This document shows positions 1 through 8,732 of a stretch of DNA of 64,000 nucleotides, in pieces. The DNA is from Bact-08 sp964533215. Lineage in GTDB: Bacteria > Bacteroidota > Bacteroidia > Bacteroidales > UBA932. The position numbers and the translations under genes are program-made. Location of the stretch: positions 1-64,000 of the forward strand of contig CAZHLJ010000006.1 of assembly GCA_964533215.1 (NCBI GenBank), given 5' to 3'. Below the pieces are notes generated by a model, which was not told where the DNA came from, did no database searches, and saw only the letters and a list, made by a program, of their open reading frames with translations. Every line of letters starts with the position of its first letter. The stretch's first letter is position 1.

Positions 1-38
1 AAAGCGTCCGATGAGAAATCACCGGACGCTTTTTTTTT
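1..38 (+). terminator. Rho-independent terminator of a gene left of the window
   Basis: The arms AGCGTCCG (3-10) and CGGACGCT (23-30) form a perfect GC-rich stem with a 12-base loop, followed by ten T at 30-39. The T run on the right makes it a plus-strand terminator, so a plus-strand gene ends just left of the window. Confidence 0.85.
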
Positions 39-115
39 TGCTTTGACCTCAATGGAAAGATAATTATCCTAAAAAATGCTATATTTATACCGGTGATTTA
101 TCAATTTTGACACAA

Positions 116-793
116 ATGAAACAAGTAATATCATTCTTAAACGACCTGCAACAAAACAATAACCGTCAATGGTTCGAAGAACATAAATCGGAATATCAGG
201 CTGCCATTGAAGTATTTAATTCCTTTACTCAAGAGTTGATTGCAGGCATTTCAGCTTTTGACCAAAATATAAAAAATCTTACAATTAAGGACTGTACATA
301 CAGAATTTACCGGGATATACGTTTTTCCAATAATAAATTGCCCTATAAGACACACATGGGTGCTTTTATTGCTCCTCATGGTAAAAAAGGAGGGTATTCT
401 GGCTATTATTTTCATATTGAAGCACAAGGTGCAGACTATATAGGTGGACATATGCTAAGCACTGGAATTTACTGTCCAGATCAAAAAGTAATCAAAAGTA
501 TACGCGAGGAGATTCTTTTAAACGGAAATAAATTTGTGGAAGCAGTAAATATCGCAAGGAATTTCACTCTTGACAGAAGAAATGCATTAAAAAAAGTTCC
601 TGCAGGCTTTCCTGGTGATTCAGAGTATGCAGAGTATTTTAAATTAAGAGACTATTTTCTGGCTCAAAGTTTAGATGATGATTTTATTATGAGCGGAAAT
701 CTGTTAAATAATACTTTGAGAGAGTTTAAAAAGACTCTTGTGTTCAATAACCTGATGAACCAGTCTGTTGCATACGCTTATGAGTCTGACTAA
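116..793 (+). CDS. DUF2461 (TIGR02453) family protein
   Basis: A 225-residue soluble protein of the DUF2461/TIGR02453 family, whose biochemical role is not established. Family features are the N-terminal FLNDLQQNNNRQWFEEHK stretch, the YRIYRDIRFSNNKLPYKTHMGA block near residues 62-82, and GGYSGYYFHIE followed by a GGHM loop. There is no signal peptide, so it is probably cytoplasmic. The open frame extends to a TTG at 107, but ATG 116 is the usual family N-terminus. The next gene starts 19 bases downstream on the same strand, so the two may be cotranscribed. The family assignment is firm; function is unknown. Confidence 0.85.
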   Translation: MKQVISFLNDLQQNNNRQWFEEHKSEYQAAIEVFNSFTQELIAGISAFDQNIKNLTIKDCTYRIYRDIRFSNNKLPYKTHMGAFIAPHGKKGGYSGYYFHIEAQGADYIGGHMLSTGIYCPDQKVIKSIREEILLNGNKFVEAVNIARNFTLDRRNALKKVPAGFPGDSEYAEYFKLRDYFLAQSLDDDFIMSGNLLNNTLREFKKTLVFNNLMNQSVAYAYESD

Positions 794-812
794 ACTTAGA
801 TTAAGACGATAG

Positions 813-1436
813 ATGAAGATTGTTAAATACTTAACTCTGATAATCTTATCTTTGATTTTTATCTGGATAACAGCATTGCAGACCAGTAAGTTTATATCGT
901 CATTTGAAGAGGAGAAAATAATTGTTGCTGAACCGGGAGACATTCTTGCCCGTGTAAACTCAAACCTTGCTTTTGGTAGCGCCAAATATTTTTGGGGAGG
1001 ATTTACTGGACATATGGGGATTATTGTTAAAGGTGGCACATTTTCAACAAAGGATCAAAATCTGGGAGGGATTGAGATTGCGGAAGCGAGATTGTTTAGA
1101 AGGCATCCTTTTGGCTGGACTAATAATGTTAGCGTGAATAGGGCCCGGGAAAATTTTGGCACCCGTTTTATGGGAAGAAGATTCTTGCTTAAGACTAAAC
1201 TCACGAAAGAGGAGAGGGGAAAGCTCATTAAAGTAATCCAGCAATACACAGACAGACACTATTCACTTTTTAGCAAAAAGGTTGACTCTACTTTTAATTG
1301 TGCAACTTTTACCAGAAGAGTGATTTTGGAATCTTCAGGTATGGATTTGGACTACAACGGGGGGAATGTCGTTTTTCCTAATGATATTATTGCCAATCCA
1401 ATTTTTGATTCAGAGAATAGAAGATTAAAGTTTTGA
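813..1436 (+). CDS. YiiX-like permuted NlpC/P60 (papain-fold) hydrolase
   Basis: A 207-residue protein with an N-terminal hydrophobic segment (about residues 7-25) that should anchor or export it. The rest resembles the YiiX/YebB group of circularly permuted NlpC/P60 enzymes: a PGDILARV strand near residue 42, a histidine in FTGHMGIIVKGG near residue 67, and a cysteine in FNCATFTRRV near residue 165 that would pair with the histidine as catalytic residues. Such enzymes cleave amide or thioester bonds in the envelope, but the substrate here cannot be read from sequence. It follows the DUF2461 gene after 19 bases. The assignment rests on motif order alone. Confidence 0.55.
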   Translation: MKIVKYLTLIILSLIFIWITALQTSKFISSFEEEKIIVAEPGDILARVNSNLAFGSAKYFWGGFTGHMGIIVKGGTFSTKDQNLGGIEIAEARLFRRHPFGWTNNVSVNRARENFGTRFMGRRFLLKTKLTKEERGKLIKVIQQYTDRHYSLFSKKVDSTFNCATFTRRVILESSGMDLDYNGGNVVFPNDIIANPIFDSENRRLKF

Positions 1437-1530
1437 GATAATTTCTGCGGATCAAAATTAATAAATGTTCAAATCGAAAATAATTTCAGATAATTTACCT
1501 TAAAAATTATTTATTTCGAAGCAAAAGCGT

Positions 1531-1538
1531 TACTTTTG
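1531..1538 (+). promoter_or_regulatory. Bacteroides-type -7 box for the secreted HAD phosphatase
   Basis: TACTTTTG matches the Bacteroidetes -7 consensus TAnnTTTG exactly, about 40 bases before the ATG at 1580. No good -33 TTTG is present at the expected spacing. The box is followed at once by CGAAAA and preceded by TTTCGAA (1514-1520), echoing the arrangement in front of glpD. Confidence 0.55.
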
Positions 1539-1579
1539 CGAAAACTACAACCTCTTGGTGTTAATAAAATTTTATAGAG

Positions 1580-2530
1580 ATGAAACATCGCTTTTCTAAC
1601 TTTTGCAGACTCTTTATTATTATGTTGCTACTTCTTCAATTTAACAACATTTCTTTTTCTCAGCAGTACAAGAACATAAGTGGTTGGTCCCCTCAGATCA
1701 ATGCGCGCATTAAATCATTCTTGGATTCCACTAAAATGCTGAAGGGAAGAAAAGTTGCTGTTTTTGATGGTGACGGAACTGTGTTTGGTCAGGTTCCTCA
1801 TTATCTGGCAGATGAGGCACTGTATCAATATGCTGATAATGTTTACAAAGGGAAAACAGACAGCCTTTCTGTAGCAAAGATGAAAATCCTGAATGAAATG
1901 GTTGCAGATGGTAATAATGTTGGGAAACCATATGTAGAGGATAGAGTTCATTTCCTGGCAGGAATGAAAACAGAAGATGTGGCTGAAATGGGCTATAAAT
2001 GCTACCTGAATTCATATCAAGGAAAATTTTATCCTGAGATGAAGGCTCTTATTGACAATCTTAAGGTATATGGGTTTGAAGTGTGGATCCTGACAGCATC
2101 GCCGGAATATTTATATCAGAAATTCATGGCTGTTGAACTGGGAATTCCAGATGTAAACATAGTTGGCGCTAAATCTGTCATTGTAGATGACAGGTTAACT
2201 GACGAAATTGTAATGCCTATTCCTCAGGATGATGGGAAAGCAAATACCATCCCGACATTCATAAAGGTCCGCCCATTACTGGTTGGTGGTAACAGCAGAG
2301 GAGATATGGATATGATCAACAAATCTGTTGGCCTTAAATTGGTTGTAAACCCTGATGATGTGACTGTAAGGGGAAAGGAGGATGGCCCGATGAGCGGCCT
2401 GACAGTAAAAGAATACTGGGAAAAGCAGGGCGATGCTGTAATTGTACGTTGCAATGACGTAAGGGATCCCAAGGTTCGTTTCCATACCGGAGAGTGGAAG
2501 ATACGGGAAAATAAATCAAACCCGAAATAG
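1580..2530 (+). CDS. secreted HAD-superfamily phosphatase (phosphoserine-phosphatase-like)
   Basis: A 316-residue phosphomonoesterase candidate, exported by an N-terminal signal peptide (hydrophobic about residues 10-27). HAD motifs appear in order: FDGDGT with nucleophile Asp63 and acid Asp65, ILTASPE as motif II, the lysine of DDGKAN as motif III, and VGGNSRGDMDM as the acidic motif IV. The fold belongs to the PSP-like branch, which includes bacterial phosphocholine/phosphoethanolamine phosphatases; the substrate here is unknown. It is convergent with the DeoR regulator 33 bases away, has its own -7 box, and shares CGAAA promoter elements with glpD, so it may belong to the same phosphate-ester regulon (inference). 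Confidence 0.75.
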   Translation: MKHRFSNFCRLFIIMLLLLQFNNISFSQQYKNISGWSPQINARIKSFLDSTKMLKGRKVAVFDGDGTVFGQVPHYLADEALYQYADNVYKGKTDSLSVAKMKILNEMVADGNNVGKPYVEDRVHFLAGMKTEDVAEMGYKCYLNSYQGKFYPEMKALIDNLKVYGFEVWILTASPEYLYQKFMAVELGIPDVNIVGAKSVIVDDRLTDEIVMPIPQDDGKANTIPTFIKVRPLLVGGNSRGDMDMINKSVGLKLVVNPDDVTVRGKEDGPMSGLTVKEYWEKQGDAVIVRCNDVRDPKVRFHTGEWKIRENKSNPK

Positions 2531-2563
2531 AATAATACCAAGGGTATAACTATATCCTATAAA

Positions 2564-3361
2564 TTATTCCCTGACGATTGTAACCTCTATTCCCAAATCA
2601 TTGAGCTCTTCGATGTAGTGCTGTGGTATTCCATCATCTGTAATAACCTGGTCTATTTCAGATACATCACATATTTTACTAAAGCCACGTAAGCCGAATT
2701 TAGAAGAATCGGCAAGTACAATGATTTTTTGAGCTGCTTTGATCATCATCCTGTTCAAGTTGGCTTCCATCAGATTGGTTGTTGTAAGCCCATATGTAGT
2801 ATCGAATCCGTCAACTCCAATGAAAAGCTTACTGCAGGAGAACTCCGGCATCATCTTTTCCGCAAATGGGCCAACAGCAGATACGGAGCTGTTTCTCAGT
2901 ATCCCCCCGAGCTGAATTACATCTATGTTCTTATCCCGGCACAAGATTGCCGCAACATTGACCGCTGCAGTCACAACTGTCAAGTGGCTTGTAACTTTTA
3001 TCTCTCTGGCAAGCGAGAGCACGGTTGTACCTGATGCTATGATTACAGAGTCATTGTCTGTAATCATAGATGCAGCTTTTATTCCAATTGCACGTTTTTT
3101 TTCGGTGTTTATCTTCTCTTTTTCATTAACGTGCCTATCGTTGATATATGGGTTAATGAGGATTGCAAATCCATGAGCACGATATAGCATATTCAAAGAT
3201 TCCAGATAACTCAGATCTTTTCTTATAGTGACTTCGGATACATTCAGCTGACTGGCGAAAGTAGTTACGGAAACGGAACTTTGTTTTCGGAGCATTTCCA
3301 GGATATACTCGTGTCTTTCATTAAGAATGTTGGAATTCGGATTTTGAGGAGTCTTGGCCAT
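2564..3361 (-). CDS. DeoR/GlpR-family transcriptional repressor
   Basis: A 265-residue DeoR-family regulator. Residues 10-65 form the helix-turn-helix (NERHEYILEMLRKQSSVSV, then NVSEVTIRKDLSYLE). The rest is the sugar-phosphate sensing DeoRC domain with ASGTTVLSLAREI, IQLGGILRNSS and IGVDGFDTTYGL. The longer frame reaches 3421, but ATG 3361 (MAKTPQN) gives the usual short leader before the HTH and is preferred. It diverges from glpD across a 247-base region containing CGAAA repeats. In this family GlpR senses glycerol-3-phosphate, and the position suggests the same role here; the ligand is inferred from context. Confidence 0.85.
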   Translation of the reverse strand: MAKTPQNPNSNILNERHEYILEMLRKQSSVSVTTFASQLNVSEVTIRKDLSYLESLNMLYRAHGFAILINPYINDRHVNEKEKINTEKKRAIGIKAASMITDNDSVIIASGTTVLSLAREIKVTSHLTVVTAAVNVAAILCRDKNIDVIQLGGILRNSSVSAVGPFAEKMMPEFSCSKLFIGVDGFDTTYGLTTTNLMEANLNRMMIKAAQKIIVLADSSKFGLRGFSKICDVSEIDQVITDDGIPQHYIEELNDLGIEVTIVRE

Positions 3362-3493
3362 AAAATAAGAATATTTTATTGTAAATATAGTATTTTGTTT
3401 TGAAATGGAAAAATTATGCAAACATAAGCGGATATTTGCAGTGAGAGCTTTTGAAATGAAAAGGTTTGATTAAAAAGATAGATGTAAAACATC

Positions 3494-3584
3494 AAAACGA
3501 AAGATAAATAACACACCTTATTTTGATTTATAAAATATATCATCTAAATTTGTTTCGAAAATTATTAAGATTGCTTACGAAAAG
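3494..3584. promoter_or_regulatory. candidate operators for the DeoR/GlpR-type repressor
   Basis: Three similar sites occur in the glpD regulatory region: AAAACGAAAG (3494-3503), GTTTCGAAAA (3552-3561) and TTACGAAAAG (3575-3584). The second directly follows the -7 box and the third lies in the predicted leader, where a bound repressor would block transcription. CGAAA-type repeats are typical operators of DeoR-family proteins. The assignment is inferred from motif and position. Confidence 0.4.
3522..3552 (+). promoter_or_regulatory. glpD promoter (Bacteroides sigma-ABfr type)
   Basis: TTTG at 3522-3525 and TAAATTTG at 3545-3552 match the -33 and -7 consensus of the Bacteroidetes primary sigma factor, with a 19-base spacer. 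The start site should lie near 3559, giving a leader of about 50 bases before ATG 3609. This is the best complete promoter in the window. Confidence 0.75.
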
Positions 3585-3608
3585 AAGAATTTATAAAACG
3601 TTAATTAC

Positions 3609-5177
3609 ATGAAAAGAGAAGAGTTGATTAAGCAAATATCCAATGAATCAAAGGTATGGGACATGGTTGTTATTGGAGGTGGTGCAACAGGTCTAGGTGT
3701 GGCTGTAGATGCTGCTTTAAGGGGGTATTCCGTAGCACTGTTTGAACAACATGATTTTGCTAAATGTACCTCAAGCAGAAGCACAAAATTGGTGCATGGT
3801 GGAGTCCGTTATTTGCAGAAAGGAGAAGTTGACCTTGTGAGAGAGGCTTTGAATGAAAGGGGGCGATTGAAACATAATGCGCCACATCTTGTAAAGGATC
3901 AGATATTTGTCATTCCTAATTATTCAATATTCGACAATTTCTTATACACTTGTGGATTGACACTTTACGATATTTTATCTTGGGGAGGGCTAAGTATAGG
4001 GAGGTCGCTTTTCATTTCAAAGAAAAGAACTATTAAATTACTTCCTACAATTAAGTCTAATGGACTTAAAGGAGGTGTGATATATCATGATGGGCAATTT
4101 GATGATTCAAGATTGGCTATAAATCTTGCTCAGACATGTGTGGAAAATGGAGGATGCGCCATCAATCATATGAGGGTGGAGAACATGTTCCATAATGAAA
4201 AAGGGAAAGTTGCCGGTGTCATTGTAAAAGATCAGGAGTCTGGCAAACAATTCAAAATTGCAGCAAAGTCAATTATTAATGCTGCCGGTTGTTTTGTAGA
4301 TGATATTCTTCAGATGGATGAAAAGTCTGATCATAGAATGGTAAAACCAAGTCAAGGTGTCCATCTTGTTTTTGATAAAAAATTCCTTAAAGGTGATGCT
4401 GCATTAATGATACCTTCCACTTCTGACGGACGTGTATTGTTCGCAGTTCCGTGGCACAACAAGGTTGTAGTAGGGACAACCGATATTGTTAGGGAAGTAT
4501 CAGAGCTGGAACCTATTCCTCTGGAAGAAGAGATCAATTTCATTCTTAATACTGCAGGCCTTTACATGGTACCGAAACCTGAGAAGAAGGATATTCTTTC
4601 TATGTTTGCAGGTCAAAGGCCTTTAGCGGCTCCAAAGAAAGATGGTAAAAGCACTAAAGAGATTTCACGAAGCCACAAGATATTCGTGTCAGATAATAAT
4701 CTGATTACAATTACAGGAGGTAAGTGGACTACTTACCGTAGAATGGCAGAAGACACTGTTGACAAAGCAATAAGCCTTAATTTGCTCCCTGCAAGGAAAT
4801 GCGTTTCCAAAAGCCATCGTATTCATGGTTATAGACCAAAACCAGATTTGAATGATCATTTATATGTTTATGGTTCTGATATGGCTGAAATTCTAAGGTT
4901 GATGAAGGAAAATCGTGAAATGGCTGCCAAGATACATCCGGATTATGAATATACAGTTGCTGAAGTTGTATGGTCTGTACGCGAAGAGATGGCAAGAAGC
5001 GTAGAGGATGTGCTTGCTCGCCGCGTCAGGATGCTGTTTGTAGATGCTAGAGCTGCAATGGAAGCTGCTGATAAGGTAGCGGAGGTTATTGCTGCTGAAC
5101 TGGGGTATGATAAATCATGGATTGAAAGTCAGGTAAGAAGCTTCAAGGAGACAGCTGCTAATTATATAATTAGATAA
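3609..5177 (+). CDS. glpD: FAD-dependent glycerol-3-phosphate dehydrogenase
   Basis: A 522-residue enzyme that oxidises sn-glycerol-3-phosphate to DHAP at the inner membrane, passing electrons to the quinone pool. The N-terminal FAD-binding Rossmann motif is VIGGGATGLGVAVDAALRGY (residues 21-40), followed by the family signature TSSRSTKLVHGGVRYLQ. Central family motifs are INAAGCFVDDI and FAVPWHNKVVVGTTD, and ITGGKWTTYRRMAEDTVD precedes the C-terminal cap. Length is normal for GlpD/GlpA. It has a strong promoter with candidate GlpR operators and is followed by glpT. GlpA would be an equally valid name because the two subfamilies cannot be separated by eye. Confidence 0.93.
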   Translation: MKREELIKQISNESKVWDMVVIGGGATGLGVAVDAALRGYSVALFEQHDFAKCTSSRSTKLVHGGVRYLQKGEVDLVREALNERGRLKHNAPHLVKDQIFVIPNYSIFDNFLYTCGLTLYDILSWGGLSIGRSLFISKKRTIKLLPTIKSNGLKGGVIYHDGQFDDSRLAINLAQTCVENGGCAINHMRVENMFHNEKGKVAGVIVKDQESGKQFKIAAKSIINAAGCFVDDILQMDEKSDHRMVKPSQGVHLVFDKKFLKGDAALMIPSTSDGRVLFAVPWHNKVVVGTTDIVREVSELEPIPLEEEINFILNTAGLYMVPKPEKKDILSMFAGQRPLAAPKKDGKSTKEISRSHKIFVSDNNLITITGGKWTTYRRMAEDTVDKAISLNLLPARKCVSKSHRIHGYRPKPDLNDHLYVYGSDMAEILRLMKENREMAAKIHPDYEYTVAEVVWSVREEMARSVEDVLARRVRMLFVDARAAMEAADKVAEVIAAELGYDKSWIESQVRSFKETAANYIIR

Positions 5178-5268
5178 ATTAGTTAAGAATTTGCTGCATT
5201 TTGGCTAATTTGCACGCCCTAAACCTTGTTTGGAATTACATTTACAGTAAAATATTTAGTTAAAATTT

Positions 5269-6726
5269 ATGTCAAATTTTTTAGATCCGCCTGCTCCTAA
5301 GCCATTATTGCCTAAGGAGAAAATTGCCTCAGAGTATAAAAAAATGAGGTTAAAAGTATTTTTAGGTGCATTTCTAGGGTATGCAGGTTACTATCTTGTC
5401 AGGAAAAACCTCTCTTTGGCAATACCGGGAATGATTAAGCCTATTGCGGAAGGAGGGCTGGGTTATACAAAGTTGGAACTTGGTATAGCATTATCGGCCA
5501 TTTCAATCGCATACGCATTCAGTAAATTTATAATGGGTGCATTCTCTGACAGGTCTGATGCCCGTAAGTTCCTTGTGATTGGATTGATTCTTTCGTCCTT
5601 GCTGATGATGTCCGTTGGATTGTTCCCTTTCGCAACAAGCTCTGTTGCCATTATTTTTGTTTTTATGCTAATAATAGGATGGCTGTCGGGAATGGGGTGG
5701 CCTCCATGTGGTAGAATAATGGTGCATTGGTTTTCTCAAAACGAGAGAAGTTTCAAAATGTCCATATGGAATACATCGCATACCTTCGGAAGCGGATCCC
5801 TTGGTATATTGGCAACTGCAGGAGTCGCTTTGATGGGTGGTTTTTTTGTTGCTGACGCATCAGGAGTTACTGTCATTCAAAGCTGGAAGGCAATTTTTAT
5901 ATTCCCTGCTGCTGTGGCATTGATAATTGCACTATTTTGCTGGTGGGCTTTGAGAGATACACCACAATCATGCGGCTTGCCACCTATTGACAAGCATAGA
6001 AACGATTTATCCGCTAAAAAAGATGCAAATCCAGGGGAGAAAATTCCACTTAAGGAACTGTTTATAAAATATGTATTTAAGAATAAGATACTATGGCTTA
6101 TAGCATTGGCAAATATATTTGTCTATCTTGTGAGATATGGAATTGGAGACTGGGCTCCGACATACTGTCAGGAATCGGGACTGTTGACTCCAAATGAAAG
6201 CAATCTGGCATTTTCGCTACACAATTATGCCGGAATACCTGGAACAATCTTATGTGGATTGATATCATCAAAATTATTCAAAGGAAGATGTGCTCCTGCA
6301 AATGTAATATATATGTTACTTGTGTTGGTGTCCGTTATTTTATATTGGAAAGCAGCCCCGGTAGCAGCCTTTTTTTCAGATGTGTTTGCTTTTGATCTTG
6401 TAGCAACAAGAGTTGCTGTAGTCTATACTGCTCTTATCTCCATTGGATTTTTTATTTATGGACCGGTTGCACTTATTGGTGTTCAGGCAGTAAATCTTGT
6501 TCCAAAAAATGCTGCAGGAACAGCAGCGGGATTTGTAGGCTTGTTTGGCTATCTGATTGGTGATGCATTGTTGTCTAAAGTATTGATAGGTGCTGTAGCT
6601 AGTAATGTAAAACTAGGATGGAACGGTACTTTCTGGATATTCATTATAGGCAGTATTCTGGCTGCACTATTCTCTGCAACAACATGGAAAAAAGAGAAAG
6701 CGGCGTGTGCTGCAATCGAAGGATAA
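5269..6726 (+). CDS. glpT: GlpT-type glycerol-3-phosphate:phosphate antiporter (MFS, OPA family)
   Basis: A 485-residue inner-membrane transporter of the organophosphate:phosphate antiporter family. About 12 hydrophobic segments are visible. Family signatures are GYAGYYLVRKNLSLAIPGM in helix 1, AYAFSKFIMGAFSDRSDAR in the loop between helices 2 and 3, and GWPPCGRIMVHWFSQNER, with the helix-1 arginine expected to bind phosphate. GlpT, UhpT and PgtP share these motifs, but placement directly after glpD favours glycerol-3-phosphate. It lies 91 bases after glpD and 31 bases before the phosphoesterase lipoprotein, so it could link the glp genes to the SusCD operon. Confidence 0.87.
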   Translation: MSNFLDPPAPKPLLPKEKIASEYKKMRLKVFLGAFLGYAGYYLVRKNLSLAIPGMIKPIAEGGLGYTKLELGIALSAISIAYAFSKFIMGAFSDRSDARKFLVIGLILSSLLMMSVGLFPFATSSVAIIFVFMLIIGWLSGMGWPPCGRIMVHWFSQNERSFKMSIWNTSHTFGSGSLGILATAGVALMGGFFVADASGVTVIQSWKAIFIFPAAVALIIALFCWWALRDTPQSCGLPPIDKHRNDLSAKKDANPGEKIPLKELFIKYVFKNKILWLIALANIFVYLVRYGIGDWAPTYCQESGLLTPNESNLAFSLHNYAGIPGTILCGLISSKLFKGRCAPANVIYMLLVLVSVILYWKAAPVAAFFSDVFAFDLVATRVAVVYTALISIGFFIYGPVALIGVQAVNLVPKNAAGTAAGFVGLFGYLIGDALLSKVLIGAVASNVKLGWNGTFWIFIIGSILAALFSATTWKKEKAACAAIEG

Positions 6727-6757
6727 ATACTTTAATTTAAAATGGCCTGAATAATAT

Positions 6758-8689
6758 ATGAAAAGACTTAAAAGGATAATTTTAATAATCAATCTTCTGT
6801 TAGTAAGTGGATTGCTTATTGTCGGATGCTCAAAAAATGACAATTCGGAGCCAAACCCGACTGATACATTTAAACTTACTGGCGTTTCAATACCGGGAAC
6901 AATCTCTGTTACATTGAATTCTGATGTAGCTATCTCAGGCAAAGGATTTGCTGTTGGTGACAAGTTGGTTTTTACCTCCTCCACAAATGTGGGGGTAAAA
7001 TTTGATTTTACAGTCGGTAATGTTACAAGTGAAGGTGTGACTATCAATATCGGCTCCAGTATCAGTTCTGGAACATATAATATTAAAGCTGTAAGAGGAA
7101 GCAAGGAGATTTCTCTCGGAACCACCGTAATAAGCATACAAGCAGTAAGTAATATTCCTGATGTCACAGGTAAAAATATTAAAGGTATAGTTTATTGTAA
7201 TGGAAAGGGAATCCCAAATGTTGTTGTCTCTGATGGATATGAGGTGACCAAGACGAATGCGGAGGGTATATATTATCTCCAGTCCCAAAAGAAAAACGGA
7301 TATGTTTTCATATCAGTGCCTTCCAATTATGAAGTCGCAACTAAAAATAAACTGCCACAATTCTATGCATCCTTGACAAGCACTGTGAGTGTTATTGACC
7401 AGCGTGACTTTGAACTTGTTGAAGCAAACAATAATAACTATGTTGTTATTGCGATGGCAGACATGCATTTAGCGAATAGAAACAACGATATTTCACAATT
7501 TAAAAATGGGTTTTATTCAGAAGTCTCATCTTATGCAAGTCAGCTAAAAGCATCTGGGACAAAAGTTTATGGGCTGACTTTGGGCGACATGAGTTGGGAT
7601 GCCTATTGGTATGAGAATTCATACTCTCTTCCTAATTATGTTAATGAAATTGATGGTATTGGATTTCAGATTTTCAACACAATGGGCAACCATGACAATG
7701 ATCCATATAAAGCATACGATTTCCTAGCCGAATCTACTTATAAGCAGGTAGTAGGGCCTACATATTACTCGATTAACCTAGGTAAGGTTCACTATGTTAT
7801 CCTTGATGATGTTCAATATCTAAATGCAAACGGCACCCAAGGCAAGATAGGAGACAGGGACTATAATGAAGTGGTTGTTGCTGATCAGATGAGCTGGCTC
7901 AAAAAGGATCTGGCTGAAATCACAGACAAATCCACTCCGGTAGTTGTTGCATTTCATGTTCCACTCTACTCACTCACCAACAGTACAGAAATCAAAGCTG
8001 CTCTTAATGAATTCTCAAATGTCAGATTCATTTCAGGTCATACTCATGTGAACCGCAATGTGGAAATATCCGGCAATATGTATGAGAACAACATTGCTGC
8101 TGTATGTGCTACATGGTGGTGGACAGGGAAAACCGGCTATGCCGGAAATCATATCTGTACTGATGGCTCTCCTGGCGGTTATGGAATATTTGAAGTCTCT
8201 GACAGAAATATCAAATACCGATATAAAGGTATAGGATACGATAAAAATAAACAATTCCGCACATATGACAGAAACACTATTGAAATAACTGCTGCAAGAT
8301 TTGCACCAGGTGCAAATGACACATACAAGGCAATGATTCCTACCTATGCTGGAGAGTATTTTGTGCAAAGCAACAGCAACATTGTGCTGATAAATGTCTT
8401 CAACTATGATAGCTCATGCTCATTGGAGGTAAAGGAAAATGGCGTAAACCTTCCAGTCACTCGTGTTACTGCAAAAGACCCTTTGCACATTATCTCTTAT
8501 GAAATGCAGCGTCTTAACGTCAATGCAGAACCTACATCTTCATTTGTTACAGGTAATTCCACTCATATTTTTCAGGTAACTGCTTCTAGCCCAAATTCTA
8601 CGCTTTCTATAAAGCTTACAGACCGCTATGGAAATGTATATTCCGAAACCATGACTCGTCCAAAGGAGTTTAAGACCTCTATGGAATAA
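6758..8689 (+). CDS. calcineurin-like phosphoesterase lipoprotein
   Basis: A 643-residue lipoprotein with lipobox LIVGC at Cys24. Residues about 35-130 form an IPT/E-set-like beta domain and 140-220 a carboxypeptidase-regulatory-like domain (GIVYCNGKGIPNVVVSDGYEV) matching MetallophosN. The catalytic metallophosphatase core follows with all five metal-binding blocks: MADMH, LGDMSWD, MGNHDND, AFHVP and SGHTHVN. A C-terminal beta domain (about 510-640) fits MetallophosC. It heads the SusCD cluster directly behind glpT, which suggests hydrolysis of phosphodiesters or phosphomonoesters at the cell surface or in the periplasm. The actual substrate is unknown; glycerophospho-compounds are the contextual guess. 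Confidence 0.88.
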   Translation: MKRLKRIILIINLLLVSGLLIVGCSKNDNSEPNPTDTFKLTGVSIPGTISVTLNSDVAISGKGFAVGDKLVFTSSTNVGVKFDFTVGNVTSEGVTINIGSSISSGTYNIKAVRGSKEISLGTTVISIQAVSNIPDVTGKNIKGIVYCNGKGIPNVVVSDGYEVTKTNAEGIYYLQSQKKNGYVFISVPSNYEVATKNKLPQFYASLTSTVSVIDQRDFELVEANNNNYVVIAMADMHLANRNNDISQFKNGFYSEVSSYASQLKASGTKVYGLTLGDMSWDAYWYENSYSLPNYVNEIDGIGFQIFNTMGNHDNDPYKAYDFLAESTYKQVVGPTYYSINLGKVHYVILDDVQYLNANGTQGKIGDRDYNEVVVADQMSWLKKDLAEITDKSTPVVVAFHVPLYSLTNSTEIKAALNEFSNVRFISGHTHVNRNVEISGNMYENNIAAVCATWWWTGKTGYAGNHICTDGSPGGYGIFEVSDRNIKYRYKGIGYDKNKQFRTYDRNTIEITAARFAPGANDTYKAMIPTYAGEYFVQSNSNIVLINVFNYDSSCSLEVKENGVNLPVTRVTAKDPLHIISYEMQRLNVNAEPTSSFVTGNSTHIFQVTASSPNSTLSIKLTDRYGNVYSETMTRPKEFKTSME

Positions 8690-8732
8690 TCATACATATG
8701 AAAATAAATCAAATCATCTAATATTTTATTCT

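Noticed and set aside
704..1039. 111-codon minus-strand frame across the end of the DUF2461 gene and the next gene
   Set aside because: It is antisense to two genes with recognisable protein families, and its own translation has no domain features.
2531..2563. Short hairpin ATACC-AA-GGGTAT between the convergent HAD and DeoR genes
   Set aside because: The loop is too short and there is no T run; it is not a convincing terminator.
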